64,000 nucleotides of DNA from JAICYJ01 sp035695105 (GCA_035695105.1 DASSEV010000020.1:62001-126000), one strand, 5' to 3'. Positions 52,819 through 62,435 are shown, counted from the stretch's first letter. The notes: generated from the letters alone by a model not told the origin. Translations and numbers: made by a program.

Positions 52819-52901
52819 GTGCGAAAGCCTGCCCCGGTCCGGACGCGGCGGGCTTCGGTGGAATCACTGATCGGCTACCCGGAAGAGGGCGCAGACCGTG
52901 A

Positions 52902-54167
52902 TCAGCGCTGCGCCGCGCGCGCCTCCGCAAGCGCCTGCTCTGCGGCCCGGAACTCGCGGGCGATCGTCTGCAGCAGCTTCCAGCCGATCACGCCGTTCCC
53001 CTCGACCAGCGGCCTGAACTCCCACAGGGTCAGCCCGTAGCAGACCATCTCCGTTGCGGCCGTGATGGTGGCGATCCGCGCACCCTCGTCCAGCAGCGCC
53101 ACCTCGCCGAAGTGGTCACCCGCGCGCAGCTCGCCGCGCTGCTCGCCGCCGATCGTCACGATCGCGTCGCCCGACTCGATCACGTAGAAGGCGGCGCCTC
53201 CCGACCCCTCCTTGATCACCGTCTCGCCGGCGGCGAAGCGCCGCTCCTTGAACAGTGCGGCGATCGACGAGAGCTCGGAGTCGTCCAGCTCGCCGAACAG
53301 GCGCGTGTGCCGAAGCGCCTCGACGCGCGGATCCGTAACCGGCGCCTCGCCGCCTCCGGCGCGTGTGATCGCGCGGCACTGCAGGAGGTACAGCGTGCCG
53401 CCGGCGAACGCCCACTCGATGTCGCGCGCCGGCCCGTACACCTCCTCGCAGCGTGTGGCCAGGCCGTGCAGCTGTTCCAGCTGGTCGTCATCGAGGCACA
53501 GCCGCTCGGCGTCCGCGCCGGGCACCTCCTCCTCGGCCGTCCCGCCCTGCGGGCGCGTTCGGATGGCGATCCGCTTCAGACCCGGCGTGCGCTCGAGCAC
53601 CTCGCCCGAGCGGGAGATGCGGTAGCTGTCGGGGATGACGAGCCCGGCGACCACCGCCTCGCCGAGGCCCCAGCCCGCCTCGATCATCCGTTCATCGTGG
53701 CCGGTGACCGGGTTGCGGGTGAACATCACGCCGGCCGATTCCGGGTCGAGCAGCGCCTGCACGACGACGCCGACCGTCGGCCGGGCGAACATGCCCACCC
53801 GCTGCCTGTAGGTGATGGCGGAGTCGGAGTTCGCCGACCACCACACCTCGCGCACCGCGGCGCCGACATCGTCGGCAGTCGGGACGTTGAGCAGCGTCAG
53901 GTGCTGGCCGGCGAAGCTCGCGTCGGCGCCGTCCTCGTCGACCGCGGACGAGCGCACCGCGAGCGGCCCGCCCAGCGGCCGCACCAGCTCGCTGACCCGC
54001 TCGATCGCGGCGGCATCGCCTCCCGCGACCGCCTCCACCACGTCGCCCGCGATGGCAACGCCCGGCGGCAGCGGCAGGCCGGCCCGGGAGGCCTCACCCA
54101 GGCCGACCGCCTTCGATCCGTACTGCGACTCGTCGTGAGCGTCGTCCAGCGTGACGACACCCGTCAC
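52902..54167 (-). CDS. PEP-synthase-type ATP-grasp subunit with C-terminal cyclic-nucleotide-binding domain
   Basis: 421 residues from a GTG at 54167 that overlaps the stop of the partner gene (GTGA). Residues 1-290 are the PPDK_N/PEP-pyruvate ATP-binding fold: SQYGSKAVGLGEASRAGLPL, AVRSSAVDEDGADASFAGQH, VVVQALLDPESAGVMFTRNP and DIEWAFAGGTLYLLQCR. Residues 300-415 form a cNMP-binding domain with ERRFAAGETVIKEGSGG and the phosphate-cassette GDHFGEVALLDEGARIAT. No phosphohistidine domain is present. It should charge the His carried by the partner, perhaps under cAMP control. Confidence 0.9.
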   Translation of the reverse strand: MTGVVTLDDAHDESQYGSKAVGLGEASRAGLPLPPGVAIAGDVVEAVAGGDAAAIERVSELVRPLGGPLAVRSSAVDEDGADASFAGQHLTLLNVPTADDVGAAVREVWWSANSDSAITYRQRVGMFARPTVGVVVQALLDPESAGVMFTRNPVTGHDERMIEAGWGLGEAVVAGLVIPDSYRISRSGEVLERTPGLKRIAIRTRPQGGTAEEEVPGADAERLCLDDDQLEQLHGLATRCEEVYGPARDIEWAFAGGTLYLLQCRAITRAGGGEAPVTDPRVEALRHTRLFGELDDSELSSIAALFKERRFAAGETVIKEGSGGAAFYVIESGDAIVTIGGEQRGELRAGDHFGEVALLDEGARIATITAATEMVCYGLTLWEFRPLVEGNGVIGWKLLQTIAREFRAAEQALAEARAAQR

Positions 54168-55804
54168 TCGAGCACCGCCACCTGGCCGGCGTTGCCGTCC
54201 ACCCGCACCCTGGCGCCGTCCGGTATCAGCTGCGTCCCCTCGCGGGTGCCGACCACGCCCGGGATGCCGTACTCGCGGGCCACGATCGCCGCGTGCGACA
54301 GCCGGCCGCCGCTGTCGGTGACGATTGCACCCAGCAGCGGGAGGAGGATGTTGAACGCCTCCGAGGTCGACTCGGTCACCAGCACGTCGCCCTGCACGAT
54401 CCGGTCGAACTCGGAGGGCCCCGCGACGCGCCGTGCCGTGCCCTCGAAGATGCCTGGGCTGGCCGCGAGCCCGCGCAGCAGCTTCTCCTCGTTCTCCTGC
54501 TCGGAGCTCCCGAACATCTCTCCCATGACGAGGCCCATCGCCTGCATCACGCGGCGCGCGCCCGGGGGCAGGCCGGAGGGGTCGGGCGGCGGCGAGGGCG
54601 GATCGCCGAGGTGCTGCGGGACATCCTTCGCCGTCAGCGAGGTGCGCAGCTCGTGCCGCTCGGCCAGCTCGTCGGCCGACGGACCGCTGCCGTCGCTGAC
54701 CAGGGAGGTCATCTCGCCGAAGCCGGCGTCGATCAGGTGCTCCGGATCGTGCACGCGGCCGCTCGCAGCCAGCCTGCGGCCGGCGCCGAGCACGGCTCGC
54801 CGCATGATCCCGGACGCCCAGATGTCGCTGTAGACGCCCCGCTCGTCGCGCACCCGGTACGTGAGCCGGGCCTCGGCGAGCAGGTCGTCGAACTCCGCCC
54901 GGTGCTCCTCCGGCACCTTCGCCCGCACCTCCGCGATGCTGCGCTCGCTGTCGTCGGCGGCGGGCCCCGACCCGTCGACGGCCACCCGGATCGCGCGCAG
55001 CAGCGCGTCGGGCATCTCGAGCGCGTAGCGGCCGGAGATGTCGAACCCGTCCAGCAGCCGGTAGCCGACCAGGTCGAGGTAGGCCGACGCCGCAGCGCCG
55101 GTCTCGCCGTCCAGCGACCGCAGCTGTTCGAGCACCTCGGCCGGGTCGCCGTCGGACGCGAGCAGGCTCTGGGCGGCAGGGTCGTGCTCCACCGCGGACC
55201 GCAGCCGCTCGAGGTCGGCCGATGCGCCGGCCGAGACGGGCGCGGCGCCCCGCAGCAGGGTCAGCAGCTCGGATGGCCCGAGCCCGGTCCACTCCCCGAC
55301 GTGGACGAGGAAGTCACCCGTGGGGATCGACGGCGCCGCGGTGAAGCGCATGTGCTGGTAGATCATCTCGCCGTGATGGTCGCGGCAGCGTCCGAGATAG
55401 TCGACGAGCTCGGCGTCGGACAGCGCGTCAGGGTCGACGGCCTGCAGCTCCCGATGGGTTGCGATCGATGCCGGCTTGGCCGTTTCGTCCCACTCGCGCA
55501 GCTGCTCCCGCCACAGCTTGTCCTGCCAGACCTGCTCCGCGCGCTGAAGCCGCTCGGGGATCTCCGCCTCGTCCACCGGAGCGATCGTGCTGTAGGCGAA
55601 GCCGTTCACGTATCTGTGGTCGGGCCCGTTGATGACCATGCCGTAGTAGCGCGCGAACTCCCGGACGCCGCGCGCGAACGGCTCGGGGTGAACCTCGGTC
55701 CAGTAGCGGGTGACGGGGCGGGGGAAGTGGACGGCGTCGATGTGCCAGGAGCCGGGTCCCGGGGGTTCGAAGTGCAGCTGGGTGGTGGTCTCAACCGAAG
55801 TCAT
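54164..55804 (-). CDS. PEP-utilising enzyme mobile (phosphohistidine) subunit, split dikinase
   Basis: 546 residues from the ATG at 55804 (upstream frame extends to 55870). Residues 1-440 form a helical substrate-binding domain without the usual PEP/pyruvate barrel; FPRPVTRYWTEVH near the start recalls the middle domain of rifampicin phosphotransferase. The C-terminal mobile domain has the phosphohistidine motif DSGGRLSHAAIVAREYGIPG (His504). Together with the downstream gene this makes a two-subunit ATP-dependent phosphotransferase like phenylphosphate synthase or Rph. Substrate unknown. The upstream gap to 55947 holds nothing clear. Confidence 0.85.
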   Translation of the reverse strand: MTSVETTTQLHFEPPGPGSWHIDAVHFPRPVTRYWTEVHPEPFARGVREFARYYGMVINGPDHRYVNGFAYSTIAPVDEAEIPERLQRAEQVWQDKLWREQLREWDETAKPASIATHRELQAVDPDALSDAELVDYLGRCRDHHGEMIYQHMRFTAAPSIPTGDFLVHVGEWTGLGPSELLTLLRGAAPVSAGASADLERLRSAVEHDPAAQSLLASDGDPAEVLEQLRSLDGETGAAASAYLDLVGYRLLDGFDISGRYALEMPDALLRAIRVAVDGSGPAADDSERSIAEVRAKVPEEHRAEFDDLLAEARLTYRVRDERGVYSDIWASGIMRRAVLGAGRRLAASGRVHDPEHLIDAGFGEMTSLVSDGSGPSADELAERHELRTSLTAKDVPQHLGDPPSPPPDPSGLPPGARRVMQAMGLVMGEMFGSSEQENEEKLLRGLAASPGIFEGTARRVAGPSEFDRIVQGDVLVTESTSEAFNILLPLLGAIVTDSGGRLSHAAIVAREYGIPGVVGTREGTQLIPDGARVRVDGNAGQVAVLE

Positions 55805-55946
55805 GGTCACCTTCTCGGTCGGCGTCGGTGCAGGCCGCGTCGCTGTGCCTGCCGCTGGTGGGCGAAACATGGTGGAGCCTGGTGTCCGTCACCCCCTGCT
55901 GCGCGTGCGCCCCTTGAGAACCGGGGGCCGCGATTCTACGCCTGTT

Positions 55947-57590
55947 TCAGAGGACGGTCACGGTCACGGATGAGGCCTGCGGCCCTCCGCAGTGCAGCCG
56001 CTGGCGGTTCGGCGACGTTTCGACGGCCGACCATGGGCTCTCGTCGGTGCCCGGGTGCGGTACGTAGAGCGGAAAGTCGCTCGACGCCACCTGCACGCGG
56101 AGGCGATGCCCCGGCTCCATGCGGTAGCCGGTGTGGCTCAGGTAGACGGCGGCGTCGACGATCTCGGAGCCGGGCGTCTGCACCGTCGTCTGCCCGCGCA
56201 CCAGCATCAGCGCCCGGCCGTCCGGGAACACGTCGACCAGCTTGAGGTGCAGCTGCATGGAGGGCCCGCTGCTCGCGACCCGCAGGCGGGCGGTGACGGG
56301 CCCGGCCAGGTCGAGCGGGTGCTCCAGCGGAGTGCCCGTGAACGCCAGCACGTCGGCCCGGCCCTCGACGGGGCGTTCGTCCGGGAACTCGTGCAGGAAC
56401 GCAAACGGGTCGGTTACCGTCGAGGGAACGAGGTCGTCCGGGTCGTGCATCCACTCGGCCGTCGACGGTCCGGGCGCCTCCGTCCCGAGCGATCCGCCGC
56501 CGCCCGGGAACAGCTCGAGCTCCCGGCTGCCGGGAGGCGGCCACGCGGTCGACTCGCGCCAGCCGCCCGCGCCGAGGCGCCAGCGCACACGCGGCAGCGT
56601 GGCCGGATCCGACCGCCCGGCGAGCACGGCGTCGAAGAAGTCGAGCGCCGGCCCGAGGTAGGCCGGGATCATCCGTTCGAGCGCCTGCTCGTTCGCATCG
56701 TGGTCGAGCTCCGCCGGGATCGGGGCGTCGCCCAGCTGGTAGTTCTCGTGATCGGTCGCGTCGGCGATCAGGTACTGGAGGTGCGCGACGCGGGGATCGG
56801 CCACGAGGCGCATGTAGTCGAGCATGTGCTGGGGTGAGATGTTGTCGAACCAGCCGACACAGTGCAGCACAGGAATCGACAGCCGGTCGAACGGATGGGT
56901 TCCCTCGGGGTACGGGGAGCGTTGCCCGCCGCCCTCCAGCAGCGCGTCGAAGCCCGCGGACCGCTCGCCGATCGCGGCGAAGCCCGGGTCGAACACCTCG
57001 GCCAGTGGCCGGTGCGACCAGTCGATCGGCCACTCGTGCATCAGGCGCCCCGTCCAGCACTCGGCCAGGTACTGCGCGCCGTAGAGCGGCTCGACACCTT
57101 CGTCGAGCCAGCTGCCGAGATCCGCCGAGGTCACTCGCGGGACGATCGCCCGCAGCGCAGGATGGCCGCCGGCCACGGCGGCCCACTGCGTGAAGCCGTA
57201 GTAGGAGTCGCCGAACATGCCGATCGGCCCGGCCCATGGCTGCGTGCTGATCCACTCGAGCGTGTCGTAGCCGTCATCCACCTCGTGGACGAACGGCAGC
57301 GTCTCGCCCTCGGAGCGGAACTTGCCGCGCACGTCCTGGACGACGAAGGCGTAGCCGCGGCCGGTGACGTGCGGCGCCAGCTGCGGCATGAACGTGTAGC
57401 GGCCGTCCTTGTCATACGGCAGCCGCACGAGGATCACCGGCCACGACGGTGCCGCCGCATCGGCAGGCAGGTAGACGTCCGTGGCCAGCCGCACCCCGTC
57501 CCTCATCGTCACCATCACCTGCTCGGCTCCCGCCGGCACGGGCGCCGGCTCGAGCGTGTCCAGCTGCACTGCGCTGTTCTCGGTGGTCAC
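55947..57590 (-). CDS. CocE/NonD-family hydrolase (X-Pro dipeptidyl-peptidase-like)
   Basis: 547 residues from a GTG at 57590 with a good ribosome-binding site (GGGAGGGG); the ATG at 57614 is an alternative. N-terminal alpha/beta-hydrolase with VTMRDGVRLATDVYLP, FVVQDVRGKFRSEG and nucleophile Ser129 in FGDSYYGFTQW; a cap region with WFDNISPQHMLDY and DATDHENYQL (catalytic Asp/His area); and a C-terminal jelly-roll X-Pro domain (FTGTPLEHPLDLAGPV, SHTGYRMEPGHRLRVQVAS). Hydrolyses esters or X-Pro peptides. Diverges from the solute-binding protein gene. Confidence 0.92.
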   Translation of the reverse strand: MTTENSAVQLDTLEPAPVPAGAEQVMVTMRDGVRLATDVYLPADAAAPSWPVILVRLPYDKDGRYTFMPQLAPHVTGRGYAFVVQDVRGKFRSEGETLPFVHEVDDGYDTLEWISTQPWAGPIGMFGDSYYGFTQWAAVAGGHPALRAIVPRVTSADLGSWLDEGVEPLYGAQYLAECWTGRLMHEWPIDWSHRPLAEVFDPGFAAIGERSAGFDALLEGGGQRSPYPEGTHPFDRLSIPVLHCVGWFDNISPQHMLDYMRLVADPRVAHLQYLIADATDHENYQLGDAPIPAELDHDANEQALERMIPAYLGPALDFFDAVLAGRSDPATLPRVRWRLGAGGWRESTAWPPPGSRELELFPGGGGSLGTEAPGPSTAEWMHDPDDLVPSTVTDPFAFLHEFPDERPVEGRADVLAFTGTPLEHPLDLAGPVTARLRVASSGPSMQLHLKLVDVFPDGRALMLVRGQTTVQTPGSEIVDAAVYLSHTGYRMEPGHRLRVQVASSDFPLYVPHPGTDESPWSAVETSPNRQRLHCGGPQASSVTVTVL

Positions 57591-57604
57591 GGCCCCTCCC
57601 GCGG

Positions 57605-57633
57605 TTGCAGACAAAACCTATCGGTGTTAGATT
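57605..57633 (+). promoter_or_regulatory. Probable sigma-70 promoter for the solute-binding protein operon
   Basis: TTGCAG at 57605-57610, a 17-base spacer and TAGATT at 57628-57633 give a credible promoter 64 bases upstream of the plus-strand gene. It lies in the 106-base divergent gap with the CocE gene. The spacer contains CTATCGGTGTTAG, a short inverted repeat and possible operator for the TetR regulator encoded two genes downstream; this assignment is inference. Confidence 0.5.
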
Positions 57634-57696
57634 TGCCACCCTAGCCAGCCGGATGGTGTCCGTCAACCGTCACCCGGCATCCGACAGGGAGTCGTC

Positions 57697-58998
57697 ATGA
57701 GCCACCAGACGCGGCCGCCGGCCGCCCGCGTGCGGACGCGGCGCGAGTTCCTCGCCGAGGGATCGGTGTCGCTGGCCGCGCTGGCCGGCGCCGGAGGCCT
57801 CCTCTCGGCCTGCAGCAACTCCACCAGCGCCGGCCCGAGCAGCGCCGGCAGCGGCGCCGGTGGCCAGCCGACAGGTCCCGGGGGCCTGCCGCTGCCGCGT
57901 CCCGACCATCCGGTGACGCTGCCGCGCTGGGAGGATCCGATCGAGTCGGGCCTCCAGCCCGAGACGGGCGGCGAGTTCATCGTCTTCAACTACGCCGACT
58001 ACATCTATCCGAAGATCCTCAAGGACTTCGGCAAGAAGTACGGCGTCACCGTGCGGGTCGAGCCGTTCGACAACATCACGAGCGCCATGACCATCCTGGC
58101 CAGCGGCTCGATCCATCCGGACGTGATGAACCTGACGATCGACCATCTCGAGCAGGCGGTCGCCGCGAAGCTGATCAAGCCGATCAACCTCGACTACGTC
58201 CCCAACCTGAAGCGGAACGTGTGGCCGTCGCTGGTCAGCCCCTACTACGACGTGGGGTCGCGCTACACGGTGCCCTACACCGTCACGGCGACCGGCATCT
58301 ACTGGCGCACCGACAAGGTGTCCGAGGACATCGCCTCGATGTCGAATCCCTGGGACATGTTCTGGCAGTCGTCCGCGTACAGCGGCGAGGTGACGGTGCT
58401 GGACGAGGTGCGGGAGACCATCGCGATGGCGCTGCTGCACGCCGGCGACCTCGACATCAACACCGAGGACCCCGCGAAGATCGACAGCGCGGTCGCCGAC
58501 CTGCAGAAGCTCTATTCGATCTGCAACGTGCGGACGTTGGACACCCAGTGGCAGAAGATCCCCGAGGGAAAGGCGTTCCTGAGCCTCGCCTGGTCCGGCG
58601 ATCCGCTGGCATCGGTGTTCTATGACCTGAAGACGCCGAGCGAGGCGAACCTGCTGCGCTTCTGGTGGCCGGGTAAGGGGAAGGGGCCGACGGCAAACGA
58701 CACGTTCGCCGTGTGCTCGACCACGAACAAGCCGGTGCTCGGCCACCTGTTCCTGAACTACCTCGTCGACAACGGCGTGGCGTACTCGAACTTCGTCGAT
58801 TTCAACGGGTACCAGCCGCCGTTGAACGAGATCGACCCGCACGCGCTGGTGCAGAAGGGCCTGATTCCAGAGACGCTCCAGAACACGGTGCTGACCGAGA
58901 CGGACATCGGGCCGACATCCATCCAGGAATGTCCCCTCACCGTCGCGGGCCAGGCGCTCTGGCAGGACGGCTTCTCGAAGTTCCAGTCCGGCGCCTGA
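57697..58998 (+). CDS. Spermidine/putrescine-type extracellular solute-binding protein (Tat lipoprotein)
   Basis: 433 residues. Twin-arginine signal (RVRTRREFLAEG) with lipobox GLLSACSN (Cys39). The mature PotD-like domain includes FIVFNYADYIYPKILKDFGKKYG, SGSIHPDVMNLTIDHLEQAV, KPINLDYVPNLKRNVWP and VPYTVTATGIYWRTDKV, with SNPWDMFW. It binds a polyamine or similar amine for import, but no permease or ATPase gene is adjacent; the next genes are a TetR regulator and an aldo/keto reductase. It may serve a distant transporter. Confidence 0.9.
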   Translation: MSHQTRPPAARVRTRREFLAEGSVSLAALAGAGGLLSACSNSTSAGPSSAGSGAGGQPTGPGGLPLPRPDHPVTLPRWEDPIESGLQPETGGEFIVFNYADYIYPKILKDFGKKYGVTVRVEPFDNITSAMTILASGSIHPDVMNLTIDHLEQAVAAKLIKPINLDYVPNLKRNVWPSLVSPYYDVGSRYTVPYTVTATGIYWRTDKVSEDIASMSNPWDMFWQSSAYSGEVTVLDEVRETIAMALLHAGDLDINTEDPAKIDSAVADLQKLYSICNVRTLDTQWQKIPEGKAFLSLAWSGDPLASVFYDLKTPSEANLLRFWWPGKGKGPTANDTFAVCSTTNKPVLGHLFLNYLVDNGVAYSNFVDFNGYQPPLNEIDPHALVQKGLIPETLQNTVLTETDIGPTSIQECPLTVAGQALWQDGFSKFQSGA

Positions 58999-59016
58999 GC
59001 CGGCCGGCGCCGCATC

Positions 59017-59649
59017 GTGGCACGCCCGTCCACCCCGCTGCTCACGCGCGAGCTGATCGCCTCGGTGGCGCTGCGCATCATCGACGACGAGGGGATGGAG
59101 GCACTCTCGATGCGCCGCCTCGCTGCCGAGCTCGGTGTGCGCGGCCCGTCGATCTACCACCACTTCGCGGGCAAGGACGAGATCCTCGAGGCGATCATCG
59201 AGCAGATCAACGGTGCGATCGATCTCGACGCTGCCGGGCCGGGCTGGGAGGCGGCGCTGACCGGCTACGCCTATCAGCTGCGCGCGCTCCTGGTGCGGCA
59301 CCCGCACGTCGTCGAGTTCCTGGCGCTGCGCCCGGTGACGAGCGACGCCGGCCTGCGCATCTACGAGCACCTGATCGCGACCCTGCAGGCATCCGGGTGG
59401 AGCGTCTCGTTCAGCCGCGACGTCGCGCTGGCGGTCGAGAACCTCGTGTACGGGGCGGCGCTCATGGCGAGCGCTCCCGACATCTCGCTGACCGTTGACC
59501 AGCGTGCCCGCTACCCGACACTGGCCGCGTACCTCGACGAGCCGCCGCACGCGACGCCCGACGACGGGTTCGAGGCGGGATTCGGAGCGCTGATGAAAGG
59601 GCTGCGACGATTGCACGACGACCTCGAACAACCACAGGAGCGCACATGA
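59017..59649 (+). CDS. TetR-family transcriptional regulator
   Basis: 210 residues; GTG start. Helix-turn-helix in residues 8-55: ALSMRRLAAELGVRGPSIYHHF followed by AGKDEILEAI, the classic TetR recognition helix. The C-terminal ligand pocket is of the TetR_C class with APDISLTVDQRARYPTLAAYL. Overlaps the aldo/keto reductase gene by 4 bases, so it is probably an autoregulated repressor of this operon, responding to a substrate of the reductase or the imported amine. Confidence 0.9.
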   Translation: MARPSTPLLTRELIASVALRIIDDEGMEALSMRRLAAELGVRGPSIYHHFAGKDEILEAIIEQINGAIDLDAAGPGWEAALTGYAYQLRALLVRHPHVVEFLALRPVTSDAGLRIYEHLIATLQASGWSVSFSRDVALAVENLVYGAALMASAPDISLTVDQRARYPTLAAYLDEPPHATPDDGFEAGFGALMKGLRRLHDDLEQPQERT

Positions 59650-60590
59650 ACCGCCTCGGCACCACCGACCTCGACGTCTTCCCCGTCTGCCTCGGCGGCA
59701 ACGTGTTCGGCTGGACAGCCGACGAGGCGTCGTCGTTCGACCTGCTGGACGCCTACGTTGCCGGCGGCGGCAACTTCATCGACACGGCGGACTCCTACGT
59801 CGAGTGGGCTCCCGGCGGACAGGGTGGGGAGTCGGAGACGATCATCGGCCGCTGGCTGGGGCGGCGCGGACGCCGCGACGATCTGGTCATCGCCACCAAG
59901 GTGGGACAGGCGCCGGGGCGGGAGGGCCTCGCCCCGGCGAACATCGCCGCCGCGGCCGACGAGTCGCTGGCGCGGCTGGGCGTCGAATACATCGACCTCT
60001 ACTACGCACACGAGGACGACCCGGTCACGCCGCTCGAGGAGTCGCTGGCGGCGTTCGATGCACTCGTCGCCGAGGGCAAGGTGCGATACGTGGCGGCCTC
60101 GAACTACTCCGCGCCGCGGCTGGCGGAGGCGCTGGCCGCGTCAGACCGCACCGGCACCGCCCGCTACCGCGCCCTCCAGACGCACTACAACCTCGTGCAC
60201 CGGACGGAGTACGAGGGCGAGCTGGAGGCGCTGTGCCGGCGGGAGGGGCTGTCGTGCCTCGCGTACTCCGCGCTGGCGGACGGGTTCCTCACCGGGAAGT
60301 ACCGGCCCGGCCAACCGGTGCCGGACAGCGAGCGCGCGGAGGATGCGGTGCCGTACCTGGACGACCGGGGTGTCGCAGTGCTGGCGGCGCTGGACGCCGT
60401 GGCGGAGCGGCACGGTGCGTCGGTCGCCGCCGTCGCGCTGGCCTGGCTGATCGCCCAGCCCACCGTCGCCGCCGCCGTGGCCAGCGCCCGCACGCCGGAG
60501 CAGCTGGCACAGCTGCTGCCCGCTGCGACACTCCGGCTGGGAGCGGAGGACGTTGAGCTGCTGGCGAGCTCCTCCGACCGGGCGTCGTAG
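59646..60590 (+). CDS. Aldo/keto reductase
   Basis: 314 residues, TIM-barrel. The catalytic tetrad lies in FIDTADSYVEW (Asp and Tyr), VIATKVGQA (Lys) and LYYAHEDDPVTP (His). NYSAPRLAEAL, LQTHYNLVHRTEYEGEL and the cofactor-binding VASARTPEQLAQLLPA are standard. NADPH-dependent reduction of an aldehyde or ketone. ATG overlaps the TetR stop (ATGA). The following 138-base gap up to the SulP stop contains nothing recognisable. Confidence 0.92.
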   Translation: MNRLGTTDLDVFPVCLGGNVFGWTADEASSFDLLDAYVAGGGNFIDTADSYVEWAPGGQGGESETIIGRWLGRRGRRDDLVIATKVGQAPGREGLAPANIAAAADESLARLGVEYIDLYYAHEDDPVTPLEESLAAFDALVAEGKVRYVAASNYSAPRLAEALAASDRTGTARYRALQTHYNLVHRTEYEGELEALCRREGLSCLAYSALADGFLTGKYRPGQPVPDSERAEDAVPYLDDRGVAVLAALDAVAERHGASVAAVALAWLIAQPTVAAAVASARTPEQLAQLLPAATLRLGAEDVELLASSSDRAS

Positions 60591-60728
60591 CCTCAGCCCG
60601 GTGGACGGACGGCCAGACAGACAGCATCCCAGGACGATAATCCGACGCACCTCCGTCCACGACATCGGCTCCGGGACGATGTCACCTCATCGGCCCCGCT
60701 GCCGACCGCTTTAGGCGCCCTGGCGGCC

Positions 60729-62357
60729 TCAGGTGCCGCGGTTGAACGCCTCGCGTGCAGCGCGCACCGTCGCGTAGCGCGGCGCGGTGATCCCGAACCG
60801 GTCGAGCTCGCGTGCCATGTGGTCGTTCGCCTCCGCGACGGCGAACACGATGCCGCGCGCGTGCAGCTGCTGCTGCAGTTCGAGCAGCGCCTTGCCGCCG
60901 GTGTAGTCGACGTCATCCATCGCATCGGCCTGGAGCACGAGCCACTTCGGCGGCGCGGGAACGTCCACGAGAGCGACGATCTCCTCCTCGAGACGCTCGG
61001 TGTTGGCGTAGAAGAGGCCGACGCCGAACCGGTAGACGACCAGCCCGGGCTCCGGTTCCGACCAGACGTCGTGCGGCGCGTAGTGGCGGCGCACGTGCAG
61101 GACCAGCGACAGCACGATCGCGAGCACGATGCCCTGCTCGACGCCGAGCACGATGACGGTCACCGTCGTGATCGCCGCCACGACGAACTCGTCGCGCCGC
61201 AGCCGCCAGATCTCCCGCATGGTGCGGAGGTCGATAAGCTTGATGCCGATCAGGAAGACCACCGACGACAGCACCGCGTTCGGCAGGTACTGCAGCGGGC
61301 GCGTCAAGAAGATCAGGACCACGGCCACCACCACGGCCATCGTCAGCTGTGCGACCTGGGTGCGGCCGTGCGCCTCGTCCACCATCTCGGTCTTCGTCGG
61401 GCTGCCGTTCACGACGAAGGTGCCGCTGAGTCCGGCGGCGAGGTTCGCGGCGCTGAGCCCGAGCAGATCGTCGTTCTCGGAGAACTGCTCACGGTACTTG
61501 ACCGCGTATGCACGGGATGTGGCGGCGCTCTGGGCCAGGATCACGAGGAACATCGATGCGCCGGTTGTCAGCAGCGACTGCGCGCTGCCCCAGCCGACGC
61601 CGGGCGGCAGGCCGATGTGGGGGAGGCCGCTGGGAACGGGCCCGAGCGTCGACACGCCGTGTGCCGCAAGGTCGGTCGCCCAGCTGACCACGATCGCGCC
61701 GACGACGGCCACAAGCCCGCCGGGGATCCCCTTCACCCACCGGTCGAACACCACCAGCGTTGCCAGCACGGCCGCTGACACCGCGACGGTCGCTCCGGAC
61801 GCCTGGCCGAGCTGCGTGAGCGTGTCCCAGGCCTTGATCAGCGTGCCGCTCACCCGGTCGGCGCTGACATTCGGCTTCGGCGTGCCGAGCATCCCGTCGA
61901 GCTGTCCGAGCGCGACCTGGATGCCGACTCCGGTCAGGAAGCCGACCAGCACGGTGCGGGAGATGAAGTTGGCGAGCAGGCCGAGCCGCGCGAGCCTCGC
62001 CACCACCAGCAGCACGCAGCAGATCAGCGCGCTCAGGCTCGCCAGCGCGAGCCACTTGTCGGAGCCCGGCTCGACGCCGGCGATGCCAAGTCCGGCGATG
62101 CCGGCGTACATGATCGCCGCGGTCGCCGAGTCGCCGCCCACGACAAGGTGGCGTGAGGAGCCGAGGACGGCGAAGGCCACGACCGGTATCAGGATCGTGT
62201 AGAGGCCCGTGATCACCGGGGTGCCGGCGATCTTCGTGTAGCCCATCACCTCCGGAATTGCCAGTGCGGCCAACGTCACGCCTGCCAGGACGTCGCCGGA
62301 CAGCCAGCTGCGCTGGTAGGGGCGGATGCTCGCGAATGGCTTGACGAGGTCTGTCAT
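60729..62357 (-). CDS. SulP-family anion transporter with STAS domain
   Basis: 542 residues from the ATG at 62357. About twelve membrane helices (AGVTLAALAIPEVMGYTKIAG, TGLYTILIPVVAFAVLGSSRH, GFLTGVGIQVALGQL, SVVFLIGIKLIDLRTM) then a cytoplasmic STAS domain (DAMDDVDYTGGKALLELQQQL). SulP proteins import sulfate, bicarbonate or similar anions. It diverges from the STAS/RsbW-like pair across 78 bases. Confidence 0.93.
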   Translation of the reverse strand: MTDLVKPFASIRPYQRSWLSGDVLAGVTLAALAIPEVMGYTKIAGTPVITGLYTILIPVVAFAVLGSSRHLVVGGDSATAAIMYAGIAGLGIAGVEPGSDKWLALASLSALICCVLLVVARLARLGLLANFISRTVLVGFLTGVGIQVALGQLDGMLGTPKPNVSADRVSGTLIKAWDTLTQLGQASGATVAVSAAVLATLVVFDRWVKGIPGGLVAVVGAIVVSWATDLAAHGVSTLGPVPSGLPHIGLPPGVGWGSAQSLLTTGASMFLVILAQSAATSRAYAVKYREQFSENDDLLGLSAANLAAGLSGTFVVNGSPTKTEMVDEAHGRTQVAQLTMAVVVAVVLIFLTRPLQYLPNAVLSSVVFLIGIKLIDLRTMREIWRLRRDEFVVAAITTVTVIVLGVEQGIVLAIVLSLVLHVRRHYAPHDVWSEPEPGLVVYRFGVGLFYANTERLEEEIVALVDVPAPPKWLVLQADAMDDVDYTGGKALLELQQQLHARGIVFAVAEANDHMARELDRFGITAPRYATVRAAREAFNRGT

Positions 62358-62435
62358 GTCGCGCTCGAATCGCGAGTATGCCGGATCGGCGCGGCGCGAG
62401 GGTGTTTGCTGCGCAGGGTGTATGGTCGCGAGGCG

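Noticed and set aside
57131..57644. Overlapping plus-strand frames in the CocE gene
   Set aside because: They lack motifs and sit antisense to the hydrolase catalytic region.
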